Assembly (NCBI GenBank): GCA_013397845.1
Contig: VZTG01002133.1
Location: 6,842 to 70,841 of the forward strand
Length of the DNA stretch: 64,000 nucleotides
From: Melanocharis versteri
Lineage: Eukaryota; Chordata; Aves; Passeriformes; Melanocharitidae
Direction of reading: 5' to 3'
The notes under the pieces were generated by a model, which did not search any database, was not told where the DNA came from, and saw only the letters and a list, made by a program, of their open reading frames with translations. Below are positions 52,001 through 64,000 of the stretch, piece by piece. Positions within the stretch are counted from its first letter, which is position 1. Every line of letters starts with the position of its first letter. The position numbers and the translations under genes were made by a program.

Positions 52001-54107
52001 GACTCGCTGAACATGTAATTCTCAGAGGATGAGTTTCAAGTGTTGATAGATCTACTGCAAAGTAAAATTAAGGATCAAAAACTAGCCTTCATTGCTATTT
52101 TATAGATTAGTTCCTAGGAGGATTTATAGAAATCATACTTGAAGCAGACAGCAAGTGATTATCTGAAGTTCAACTACTACATTCAATAGAACAGTACTGA
52201 GAGAGCAGGAGCTCTGCTGCCTTTTGGGCTGCACTATAAAGAGTAGAAAAGTAGCAGCAAAAAGCAAAGAGGACGTCCAGAAGAGAACCCTGAGGACACG
52301 GAAGGGAGATGCAAACTGAAAATTCATGAAATGCTCTCAGCACAACATCACACCTGCCCCGAAGTGTGAACCCAGGAGAAGAAAGGTAGCAGTTTCCCAA
52401 AATAAAACATTCCCCCCCAGATCAGTTGAGATCCTTTCTCCAGGCTGCTGAAATCCCTGCCTGTGGGAGTATTCAGCACCATCTACCCCCAGTGGAGAAG
52501 TGAAGTGCTGACACGTTGATGTGAACAGCAGAATGGTTTTTGGGGATGAATCTCATGAGGAAGGTGGAGGGAGCAAATCAGTGTCTCCGTCTGAGCTTGG
52601 TTTTCTCCAAGCTGAAAGGTCAGGGAGTCAGCAAAGATGCTTTTCTGACTTAAGAGCAGCAGTAGAGCACTTCACAAGCAGAATAATACAAATTCCACAA
52701 AAATCATATATATATTATATATATATATATATATCTATGTCTTAGAGGATATTCCTGCAAGATACAAGTGATGTACAAAACAGACTTTTTCTGTGTGTTA
52801 TATATAAGGTCAGATAAGATGAGCACAAGGCATATCATAACCTCAAAAGCTAGGAATTACTAAGAATTACTGTATCACATGGTATCACACAGCCCAGAAA
52901 TTTAAAGCCGCTTTCTTAATGGTACAAAAAAACCTGGAGAAGAAAGTCCTCCTTCTCTTGGCTCCCACGGTATTTGTAACAATTTAAAATGTCATCTATA
53001 ATTTGCTGATCTGGTGGTATCTGTAATACTCCTCATTAGAGTTAAATGGCTAACTTGATACAGTCATAAACAAGTCATGCTCGGTAATAGGAATTCTAAA
53101 TTAGGCAGCTACAAGACAAACAAAAGACCATCTTTTGTTCTTGATCCTTCTCTTGTGCACAGAAAGCCAATTGTGCACAGAGCCTTTGGTTCATAAATAA
53201 ACCAGGAAAATTTAGACCAAAATTTCAAGTTTAGTCACAAAATGCAAGCACTTGGTGCATTCATTCTGTGTGTCTCTTGTCTGCATTTAGTCTCAAAAAG
53301 CTCATATTTGCACAGAAGACAATGCCTTGTTTTAATTAACAATTGATTTCCAGCTTTCTTTGTGTATGGAATGTGCACATTGTTACATATGCAAGCAGAT
53401 CTTTAAGAGAGTTTCTTAAAACTCACAGCCTCTGCTAATATAAGGTTATTTATAGAGTGCAAGAAAATATTTAAAAGCCTGTATGTGGAAATGAAAGACA
53501 GTTAAACTATATTGTCCCAGACAATAGAGAAATAAAAGGTCAGCATTTAACAAAAACACCAACACCAAAAAACCCCTTTGGAGAAAACAGCCTCAGCAGG
53601 TATATGAGGAGTTATTCCTCTACTTTTCAGAGAACAGGAGCATGAAAAAGAGTTTTTTCCCAACACTTTCAGGATAACACAGTAACATTTGAAAGGAGAT
53701 GGTCTTTCATGTACTAAGATATGAGGAAGTTCTCAGTCTACCATAGTCAAAGTCTCTTCAACCATTGGCACTGTTACTGACCAAAAAAACTTACTCTGTT
53801 AATGAAATGAGGCAAAATACGTGCAAAATCTCAAGTGTAGCTGATGAGTGGACAGTGCAATTCAGTAAGGAGTGTGTGAAAATTGCTCCAAGATATCCTT
53901 TCCACTTCACTGACCAGGAATCAGCTGCTTGAATTTTTTTTCGGCTGCCAATGACTCCACAGGCACTTCATGTTAAGGTGTGAACAGGAGGGAAAAAAAA
54001 AAATCCTGGTCTTGCTGTGGACACTCTTAGTTCAGCTTTTTGAACAACCACAGCTTGGCAGGGTTTCAAACAAGGCCACCTTGTGACCCCTCCCTCCCTT
54101 CCAGGGA
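49052..54107 (+). other. PEX5L: Intron 1 continued: no gene seen
   Basis: AT-rich intronic sequence. Short open frames such as 49157-49492 (-) and 50776-51102 (-) have no recognisable domain. It contains an AT microsatellite at 52706-52734 and nothing else identified. Confidence 0.5.
52706..52734. repeat. AT dinucleotide microsatellite
   Basis: About 29 bases of alternating A/T with one phase break (TATTAT). Likely length-polymorphic. Confidence 0.9.
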
Positions 54108-54390
54108 AGCACCGGTGTTTTCCGATCCTGCTGGGCGATTGGCACTGTCAGAGGTAATTCTTCCTCCCCCTGCCCAGGCAGTGCCTGCACCATGCCAGTA
54201 CCACAGGTTGCCTCGCTCCTGGAAATCCTCACTCCCTCGTCTCTGCCGGATGCTCTCTGGCACTGATCTCTTGGGACAGACACGCATTTCTCACTTCGCT
54301 TTCCGACTCATGAGCACCTCCCCGCAGGAAGGACGGATTCGATTCGCTCTCTTTATGAATATGCAGCTCTAATTAGCTAATAAGCATGTT
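54108..54390. promoter_or_regulatory. Intronic CpG cluster with adjacent homeodomain-type motifs
   Basis: Thirteen CpGs occur between 54112 and 54346, in contrast to CpG-poor flanks. Immediately after comes ATGAATATGCAG and CTCTAATTAGCTAATAAGC, with TAATTA-type cores. A + strand open frame of 110 codons (54040-54372) and two overlapping - strand frames cover the same ground without any recognisable domain. This could be an intronic promoter or a CpG-bearing enhancer. Confidence 0.3.
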
Positions 54391-56463
54391 TCTTGGAGCC
54401 TGAGATTCTGGCAGTTGCTCTGGTGTGTTATCCTACCTCAGTAACTCCCCTGTAGCAAACCTGGAGTGGAAGCACATGTCACTGGGCCTCTCACTGCTAT
54501 CACCATCTGCGGCAGCTTCTTTTATTCCTCAATTATGCTGGTGCTATCTGGGCTGAAAAAAAGCTTCCAGTCCTTGCCAGTCTAAGCATATGCCTGTATA
54601 TTTATTTAAGTAATTTTTAGTGATCTGAGTTGACAATGCCATCTTTCATATCATTTCGCTGGGGTTTCATTAATATGAAGTGTCTCACGCTTAATGGGAA
54701 AGAGAGAAGTTGGGATAAAACTTCCTTATTTACAAGATTTTCAGAGCAAAATGAAGCAGCAGAGTGTTTCAGTGAATACCAAATCCAGAGTGCTGACTGA
54801 TAGACAGCTTTCACTGTCACTAGAGAAGCTATCTAAGGGCACTCTGTTCCTAACTACAAAAAGAGACAGGATAGTGAATTACTGCAGCACTACAATCGCA
54901 AACCAACTTTTCTTTCCCTGTGCTGGCTCAGGTGCTCTCCTCAGTGAGTAGGAAACAAAGATGTATATATATATATAAATACAGCTGATACACATACATA
55001 TGTTTGAAACTCCACAATTTCTTCTCTACACCCAGGCTAACACCCACCTCATCCACCCCAGGGTGCCAGAAATACCTGAGCTCTCTCCAGGTGTTTGCCA
55101 GTCACATCCTGGGCTAGTCCTTGGTACAAATGGCAGATATAAGTGAGCTGCTGCACCCCTTTCCCTCAGCTACGAGCCTGATAATTCCCTGATAAAAGCA
55201 CATTTATTGAGGCTGCCTGCAAGCCATTCAGAAAATGGTTAACTCATCCCTGCTCTTTCACTTGATCGAGATCGATTTTGATGTTCGAGAACAGTCTGTG
55301 GTAAATGAATGTTTTCTTGTGGAAGGAGACACCAGCAGAGTATAGCACTGCACTGCACAATTGAGACAGATTTATTTTTTTTATGGAACCTCTGAGGAGA
55401 AATATTTCTGACAGTAGCTGTCGTGCTATTGTCAGGCTGCTTAACCTCCGCAGCATTAGGTTTCTGTGCCCTGGAGGGTGGGGGAGATTTAGTTTAGCTT
55501 TAACTACACAGGACAGACTGGTGCTAGATTTGACATCCCAGCTGAAGAGGCACAATCCGTTAACTGGAGCAACTGTACCTCCAAGGGGTTTTCTATCCAC
55601 CAGAAGCCAGTTTTGAAATACAAGTAGCATCATTTACATCCCAAGAAAGTAATCGCAATGGAAGCTTCTTGGAAAATATAACTGATGACTTAGCAATTTT
55701 TTTGCATATGAAATCTTAATTAAGACATTTTGAGAATTAAGAATTTCTCCATAAGAACCATTTGCTGCTACCAGCTGCTTTTACTACTTGGTCACAGATA
55801 TCATGCTGTAGATACCCACAGAGTTTTTATTAAACAAAATTGCTACACTACCAGCCAAACTAAGCTGCTGTAAAAAGTGTGGACTCACCACCTTTTTAAT
55901 TACACTGCAGACATCCTCAAACTGATAGTTAACAACTGAATTTTGTGATACTGTTGAATTACAGAAACAAAAACAGAGAACTTGCTTCCCTAATGAGGAA
56001 CTTGCCAACCTAAGCACAAGTGGACTGCAAAACACTGCACTTTATAAACATTATACATTCTTAAAGTATACATTTAAAAAGTGTGCATAAAGCGAGTGAA
56101 TAAGTACACAGTTTTCCTTTTTTTTCTTTAATAGATGCTTTTTACTTTGTAAGTATGCAAAAATAAATAAAATAGGTAAACATATTTCTATAGGAACAGG
56201 TGAATGCCTATTCAAGCAGAACAGCACAGAGAATATCTGATTTCACTGATGTCCTGGCTATTAGAAATAGAGATGTTGCTCTCAGCTCCTTTTAGAATAG
56301 GCCAACTGCTAATCACTGCCATTGATATAAAAATGAAATTAAATCCACCGAAGCAAAAAACAGTATAGAATACTTGCAAATGTACACAAAAGGGCAGATT
56401 TACACAAGTGTAACTGATGTGGCCCATTATGCTAAAAAATTATCTGAAATGGTAAAGATAGAA
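54391..56463 (+). other. PEX5L: Intron 1 continued: no gene seen
   Basis: AT-rich with a short AT run near 54963. The 129-codon - strand frame at 55244-55633 and the + strand frame inside it have no recognisable domain. A small hairpin lies at 55408-55435. Confidence 0.5.
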
Positions 56464-56583
56464 GACCAGGCCAGATGGGACCTGAGCAATCTGCTCTAGT
56501 GGAAGGTGTCCCTGCCCACGGCAGAGAATTGGAACTAGACAGTCTTTAAGATCCCTTCAGCTCAAATCATTCTATGATTCTTT
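56464..56583 (+). mobile_element. Avian CR1 LINE, 3' end
   Basis: CCAGGCCAGATGGGACCTGA, CTCTAGTGGAAGGTGTCCC, TGCCCACGGCAGAGAATTGG, AACTAGACAGTCTTTAAG, ATCCCTTCAGCTCAAATC and the tail ATTCTATGATTCT follow the CR1 3' end in sense orientation. Only the last 120 bases are present. Confidence 0.9.
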
Positions 56584-59500
56584 GCTAAGAACGAGCTTTT
56601 AGTTGTCCAAGGCAGCTGAACTTCTGATCAGGTCTAGAAGTAATTATCTACTCATGCACCTACTTTCTTTTCATTTTCATGTTTGTAATTAAAATGTATT
56701 TGCAATATCAGAGTAGAAAAGTCCATTCTCCACACTAACAGTAACACGTCAGAGAATTAGGAATATCTTTTAAGAGCACACTCATAATACGTCAATTTTA
56801 AAAATTTCTCTCTGAAGGTTTCCAGACTGTTTAAATGAAGGGACAGTAGCATAATCCTCTCTAAATGGGTTTATGTGATGCTGCTAATGCTGCTTTTATA
56901 TGATGCTGTTAATGCTGCTTGTGCAGCATTAACATACTTTAGTACTTCAGATGAGATCATTCTGAAGCTGGAAGTGCATGCAGGGGCCATGGCTAGGTCA
57001 GGGACATGAAGTTATTCTGCAGCCACACTATTTTTCCAGCTCCTCATCTACTATTGCCATTGTTTGATAAGTGACAATTTACTCTTTTTAGGGAATAAAA
57101 TAAGGGGGTAAACATACTCTGCTACACAGGTTAAAAATAGGGTTTAATTCCATGGGTAAGTACACTCAGATTCTGAACTCTTTGTTGCAAAGAACACACA
57201 GCACAAGAGGCTCAAAATGAATTTTGGGTCAAAGACACAGCATAAAGACCATTTTTGACCAAAGTGCTAGAAGAGTTCTACTTTGACACCATTCACTGTA
57301 GAAAGGACTCAAATCTTAAGGTTGTAGCAAAACAATTACATAAAAAAATTCAACGGTATCAAGTGTTTATATTATGGTGGGAATCAAATGTTTGTATTAC
57401 AGGAATGGCTAAATTTATCTTGGCAGCATTTAGAACTATGGCTGGAGAGAACTCATACAGGTCAAGAAAAGAAGTCCTAAAAGTATTTTTCCATCATAAA
57501 CTATCCTGATCTGTTGTTTTCAAACCTGCCATCCAGTATGATATGTTTTCATTATTTAATATGTACAGGTCTAATCACAGATGATGAGAAAGTAACATCA
57601 AAACAAACTGCTTCTAAACAAACCTAGTCACAAACCTCTAGCTACCCTTTGTTACTTTTTTGTTCCATTAATTCTCTGCCTCATCATCTTTCTATCCTTT
57701 TACATGGTAGAATCACATATATTGTTATGTTGGGATTAAATAATATTTTAGCCTTTCACATTTATAAAAACTGTCATTGTTTTTAATAGCCTTTGAGCAA
57801 GGTGTTTAACAAATGAGCCAAAGAAAAACAAAAATCCTAAACAGAATTAAATCTTGTATGGTTATACCATGAAAGAATCTGTATGAAAACGTTAAACTGA
57901 GGACATGAATTTTGATCACATAATGTTTACCCCATATTTATAGAACTCAAATCCTGAGATTTTCATCCTAATCTTCAATAAAGGTTAATAGTGGTGGCAA
58001 TGCATTACAAACTGTCTTCAGTGCCCAAGCTGTCATCCTTCATAAACAAAACCAGAACAATCAAAATAAGTAATTTAAGAACTAATACAATTTTAAATGG
58101 CTCTGAGATTAGGTACCTAGTAATACCAATTCATTTATTTTAATACAAATCTTATTTTTCAAAACAGTATGCAGAATTTTACCTGATTCTGAAATAACAG
58201 GTCATCTGAACAGTAAACCTTATTCAATATAATTCCATCTTTGCTAAACAGTACCTTCCTTAAGGACTTTCAAAAAGAGTAAAGCCATCTTTACTGTAAA
58301 AATAAGCAATTGGGACTCTTAAACTGGTGATGTAAAACAAGAGGAAACAACAGGAATCTGTTATGTCCATCCAAGAGTTTTGGTAAACATTTCTGTCATA
58401 TTCTTTACAGGTGTGGCAGTTTCTTTCTGTGCAGAAAACCAGTTTCAGGACTTGAAAATGCTCTTAAAACTCTCACAGATTTGTATCTGTAGGATACAAT
58501 CAGATTATTATGCATTCAGAGCCTTTTTCTAGCTCTGTCAGAGATTTCTTTATCTTTTAAATTGCATTTATTCCTTTGCCTGTCTTTTTCTCATTCTAAA
58601 TGTCTGATGAGTGTCTGCCCAATCTAGAAAAGGTCTCCACTAACAAAAATATGGGGTTAATGGGATTTAATTCCTTTTCTGGCTACACAGGTGTACAACT
58701 GTGAAGTGCGGGATTTAATAATGATATCTGGGACAAGAACAACAAAGTCTGCAAACACTGGAAAAAATACACATTTCTTTTATGTTCCAGGCAGGTAGAG
58801 CACAGATTATAGTATTTTAACAGCAGAACCTGCATAACTTTCTTTTTAAAAAGAACTTGCATCATATTCCAGACACAGGTATACTTCCAGTTGTCTTCTA
58901 CACATAAAGTATCATCATACACTTTTCTGGGTCTCATTGGTCGCAAGCGAAGGTGTAATCAAAGAGAGAACCAACCCACAGACTGATCTCATCCCAGAGA
59001 TCACCCAGCTTTTTCTCTGAAATTGAAGGCAGACTGCTTCAAGGTACTTGAATATCACCTTTTACATGAGGCCAAAATACTTCTATGTTGCCACATCCAT
59101 GTGCATTTTACTGTTGAGAAACTTCAGTGATATCAAGATACAACAGTTAAGGCACAACAGCTTCTGGAAACAGCTGGATATGTCTGGGGTTTTTTTTTTT
59201 CCTTTTTTTCTTCAAATAAACAGGAACTTTTAATCTGTGCTATGACTCACTCCATATTTTGCTCTGGTCAACACTGCCTTTGCTATATTAATATCAATAA
59301 ATTAGTGTTTTGATTCTTAGGACAGCACAACTGGGAGTACAGAAACCTCTCTCACAATGACAGAGTTAAAAGCAAAGAGAATACAAAAGCAGATCCAAGC
59401 AAAACTGTCAAAAGCAAGATTCCCAGCATCTATAAACGTTTGTGACAAGCATGCAAAAAGTTAAATGCTTGTCTCAAGTGTCATAGCTCAAGCCATTATC

Positions 59501-62500
59501 TGAGGTTAAATAAGAACAGCTGTTAATTTCACTGAGGGTTGCCCTATTGCTACACCTATAAAACAGTTTCTATAAGACAAGCTCAGAAACAGCTGCTTTG
59601 TAACAGCTTGCCTGTTCCAGTTAACTCAGAACAATGTTTTATATTCTGCATTTCCTGCAAAGACCATCCTGTATTCCTGCTCACTGATAAGCCTCTGGTT
59701 TTCCCACATAAAATACTACCACCACCTCTTAATTTATTTCACTGCTTTTCCTAAACAGACTGCAGCGTTAGTCTGAGTTCTCTGAATGCTTCATGAAACA
59801 AAACCATAAAAATTGTGTAGCAGGAGGTGAGGAACCCCTGCCACTTCAAAGAACAATACATCATGTGCTGGGAGGAAATGAGGGAGCAAAATCCATCATT
59901 TACACATCATGCGTGCAGTAAACACGTTTAAACAACAGACAGCACGTAAGTCACAATTGTTTATTTTGAAAGTGATCTGATCTCCTGGAATTTCACTTGA
60001 ACTAGTACCAGAGGAATCTCTTATTCTAATTCAGCAGATGCATTATCATGGCAATATAGCAACAAATAGCGAGTCATTCTGTTGCTATGTGTGTGTTTAT
60101 GGTTGGGGTTCATGACACGGAAGTCAACATAAAAGGAGCTCAAATTATGGGAGAGAAAATACTTCAGTATTAATTCTCTGCTGAAGACTACCAAACAAAT
60201 TTAAAATTGCCAGTTGCTAAATCCAATGATTTCACAAAGTTCCTTGACACGGACTAAGCAGAGATGAAAGAAATCCTACAGCTATTCCCTAAGATTTTTC
60301 CAGTCATATACCATTGTGCAGTCAAAGGACTCATCCCTTTGGTAATGCAATTCCAAATTATTAAGAAGTCAATCAAATAAGTGCTAAAAAATAGTTTCTA
60401 CATATTCACAGTGGTCTTATTAAAAGATGACAATTGCAAAGAAAGAAAAGACTGCAAAACGTCTCATCCAAGCCTTCTATCACAAGGAGATATATTATAT
60501 AACTCGTTTGTAAAAGGATGAGAACCTTAAACAACCTCTAAGTAGTTAGTTCTGTCCCAGACCTCCTTCTTCTCACCAACCCTGCTCTGTATTCCAGGCT
60601 GGATTTACTATTTGCAGTTAAATCATCATTATTGTTCCAACATTACAGAGTGTTGTTATCTTGTTGTTATCTCAAACTGTGCACTCCCTATTATACTCCA
60701 AATAAAACTCTTTGACTTAAGAGAGAAAAAAACCTTATTTCGCATCCTCCTCTTCCTCTTAGCCTGCAGGAATCATACTAGCTTATAGAGAATGAGTTCG
60801 ATTTGATAGATTGTTTATTAATTTCTAGTCATAATTTGTGTTCAGATGTGTTAAATAGAGTAACTTTGCACAAGTTCTTGAGAGCAAAATGGGTTTTGCA
60901 GTGCTTCACCAGAGATGCTTTGGAAGCTGTCCCACTTGGCTTTGGGAATGAATCTATAGGCCTCAGACTGAGACAGCTTCTCAAGGGAGCACACGTGATA
61001 AAGCAGTTACTGAGAGTCAATAAACAGAAAACCTTACAGTGCCATTTCAATGCAAATGCCTCTCAAACTGGAATGCAATTTAACCACCCTATCGACATTT
61101 AAATGGGCACAGCCCAGTGAGGGTAAATGTGGATATTTATGCTGATTGCCTTTTATCAGCTTTTGTCTCTTTCTTTGCCATTTTTCTCGTATGCAGTAAA
61201 GTCTTCCAGTATTAACACTGAAATCTGTTATTCCATCAACATAAGAATGAAAAGATGGGGAAAGGGATGAAAGAGGAGTAGGACGCTGTGAACTCAGCCA
61301 ATGTGGATTTAGCTGCTTTACTGTAAATTACTTCTTGGGCGAGTCTTCCTATAGCTTCTTCCTTGTCTGTAGCCAACTCTGCCTGTATTTCATCATAATC
61401 TTGTAAGAATGAATGACTGAAAGTAGTGAGTCAAAAGAGTTTGGATAATCACTAACAGAGAGCTTGATAAGAGGTTCCAGAGGATGCAAATACAATATCA
61501 GAATAGTAGCTAAGGCTCTGGAAGCTGGTCTACGCTGACAATGCTTCTTCCAGTTCAGGACTGTGAGCTTGTTCATGTTTCCTCACCACGGTCAAGTGGG
61601 CACTGCCTCCAGGAATTGTGTTCTCATTCATCTTAGATACATACCTGACTTTATTAGGCTCGTAATAAAAAACTACCAAGAGCTTTGATAAAACAGAATT
61701 TTCTGTTTAAATGTCGATTTTGTGTTGGTCCATAAAACTGCCTCACCATATGTTTCCTCATTATTTTTAATTTTATATAAAATGCAAGATATAACACCAC
61801 TAGAAAAAAAAGCAGAAAATATAGATGAGAAGAAAGACTTATGCAGAAAACATGAACATAAAAGCCTGAGAAGGGAAAAATTTGAAGTAATAAACAGATC
61901 CTATGTAAATCAAGAGCTCACAGTTGTGTTGTGGACACGGGAACTCCCATGGCACCATTGCATAGCTGTGTGTGCCCATTTTGAGAGGTAAAAATCTTAG
62001 CGCTGCATAATTTAAGAAAATAAAGCCAAGTTTTTCCCTTCGTTTTTATTTTTAAGTTGCACAAAACAGGAAGATTTGTGGAGCATAAAGCCATTTTGAA
62101 TAGGCTGCTTAGCTGGTGCTCTAATACATCAGCTGCTGGAGGATCTGGAGAGCAGCCAAGCTGCCCAAATTCAACACGTTCAGCAGCTCTCCCTGTTCTT
62201 CCTCCCAGCACAGGAGGACAGCAGCTCCTCAAACTTAAAGTTCTCATTAATGCATCTTTCATAATGTTTGCTTTACAAAGGCCCTCCCAACCTATTAAAG
62301 ATATTAAAAGAGCAGATCAGTACTTCTAGATGTCCTGATGGTCCTGTTTTTATTTTGTTTTCAAACACTTCAACTCAATAACCCAGTGGGACAGTTTAGG
62401 ACAGCTGGCCATATTTTTTGGCATTACATTTATAAATATAGTGAGGTGTTACTCTGTTTCTCCTCAACTAGAAAGGAAGATGCCCATGAAACCAGAAATC

Positions 62501-64000
62501 CTGTCATACCTGTAGCAGCACTGACTGAAGATCAATTTTTTTATCTATCAAATTCCTTTATAATGAAAGCTGTCTTAAAACTTCTATTTTATAGAAGCTT
62601 AAATTTAAACATATCCATGCTGAGATGATTTCTGTGAACAGAGATGCATTGTAGTGTGTCAATTAAAGCTGAAACAGCTCAGTAGGATCTTTGGAAAATA
62701 AATGGAACAGCACATGTCTGTGTAAAGAAGGAATACTTGCTTCATGTGAACATATTTAAAAAAAAAAAAGAAAAATCTGATCACTCCATTTCTTTCTTCT
62801 AACTTTCTCACAAGAACAGATGCTATAAATATTCCTGAACAATGAATTTGGAACTCAGTACCTTAAATATTTGTCAAAAGCAAACTTCTAATTATGAAAT
62901 GGTTTTAGATAAAATCCTTTTACTGCTTAGATGACAATAAAGAATTTCCACAATTAATCATTATTGTTTAAATACTGTTGTCAAAATGTTAAGCATTTAC
63001 AAATCACTGGCTGTTGGCTTTTCATATGCAAGAACAAATTTGCAAATCACTGTAATGAAGAAAATAATTAGAGAGTTCTATAGTATTGCACTAAATAGTA
63101 ATGTTTCAAGTCTGACCATGTGCTCATTCTGATCCACCCACCAGGACCTGAAGGTGATCAGTTGGTCCCAAGTGCTTAAAGATTTATCATAGATGGACAC
63201 GTTTACAAAGCTATATGCATCATTTATTTAAAAAAAACCAAAACAAACCTTTAGGCTGTCCTAGAAATTCACATTAATATGCTCTTACAGTAATTTAATT
63301 AAATACTCACTACTAAGTACCACAACTAAACAGTGTGACTTGTACAAAATTTAATTTGGAGCTATTCAGAAACAGCAGCTGAAAAAAAATTCCCTACAAA
63401 ATCCTGCTAAATCAGCATACTCCTATGGAAATGTCTGTTACTATCTGGTCCCAAAGGATAAGCCTAGAGAAATTGTTATTAAGTTTTTAACCCAATGCTA
63501 TTATAAATATTTAGCGTCAGGGGAATACTCTGAACTCTACTCCTTATTTTGCTTTGGAGATATTACCTAAAGGAACTGTTGCATTTTTTTAATGTATCAA
63601 ATAATGAAATACTGACACATTTCTCAGTTTTTCTTAAGCAGGATGTTCCATTAAAACAAATAATACATTTTTTCCTTCATCAATTCACGTTTGTCATGAT
63701 TTGCACATGAGTTGTCGTGTTCTACGTCACAAATGTTTCCATTTCTATATTGCAAACCAATAAGGAATGATGAAATTTATTTACTAAATTGTTAAGCTGT
63801 GGTTTACATGAGAAAGTAACTTACCTTGCAAATCTCCACTACCAACAAACTGTTCCTTTTTAAGTCCTGGCAAGTGTAAAATCAGCTGTTACAGAATTAC
63901 AGTGTTTGAGCAATAAACTGCTGGGCCAGGTAAATTTATATAGCACTTGGGCTTGCTAAGAAACAACACTTAATGTTGAAGGAGGCCAAGTAAATAGCAC
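56584..64000 (+). other. PEX5L: Intron 1 continues off the window: no gene seen
   Basis: AT-rich sequence to the end. There is an imperfect 25-base duplication with a hairpin at 56876-56933, a pyrimidine tract at about 59190-59210 followed by a weak acceptor-like CAG that leads into no convincing exon, and an A-rich run near 62758-62775. No coding exon, CR1 copy or RNA gene was identified. Confidence 0.5.

Noticed and set aside
59186..59235. Pyrimidine tract followed by AAATAAACAG as a possible splice acceptor
   Set aside because: Weak branch/acceptor context and only a short unconvincing open stretch follows with no donor; no PEX5L exon 2 sequence.
16222..64000. Search for PEX5L exon 2 and later coding exons
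   Set aside because: Scanning by eye found no match to the expected continuation after MYQGHMQ; it probably lies beyond the window.
1..64000. tRNA, snRNA, rRNA or CRISPR features
   Set aside because: No B-box-like GGTTCGAnTCC in tRNA context, no spaced direct-repeat array and no recognisable small-RNA gene were seen; a tRNAscan/Infernal run would be needed to exclude diverged ones.

Overview
This window looks like AT-rich intronic DNA of a bird. The evidence is five truncated CR1 LINE copies of the avian type, two of them ending in the usual ATTCTATGA-like 3' tail, with few other repeats, no Alu/L1-like elements and no densely packed genes. There is no prokaryotic organisation: the ORFs are short and scattered and none has a recognisable domain.

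The window appears to cover the 5' end of PEX5L (TRIP8b, the neuronal HCN-channel auxiliary subunit) on the + strand. A CpG-rich promoter lies at 1-430, interrupted by a 121-base T tract. It leads into a short first coding exon (432-452) that encodes MYQGHMQ and ends in a consensus splice donor. About 15.7 kb downstream, a compact CpG cluster (about 16037-16101) precedes a second candidate first coding exon (16162-16221, 20 codons). Its donor is AAG|gtaagt, in the same splice phase as exon 1a. TRIP8b is known in mammals to use alternative 5' exons (1a and 1b), so I read this as an alternative promoter and exon. A 15-codon upstream ORF overlaps its start codon as TGATG. Exon 2 and later exons were not found, so 16222-64000 is best described as the large first intron, running off the window.

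The intron holds CR1 fragments at 10653-11010 (-), 36943-37461 (-), 44845-44912 (-), 48819-49051 (+) and 56464-56583 (+). There is an older CR1/L3-type LINE 3' end at 10240-10620 (+), three MIR-like remnants, one ancient amniote repeat tail near 29365-29450, a short AT microsatellite, and a tandem duplication spanning a single N at 36853 that is probably an assembly scar. CpG-enriched patches at 3570-3674 and 54112-54346, and several AT-rich segments with octamer or homeodomain-type motifs, are candidate regulatory elements. No RNA gene, CRISPR array, complete mobile element or intact additional protein gene could be supported. I do not see an undescribed system here. The most informative feature is the pair of first exons.
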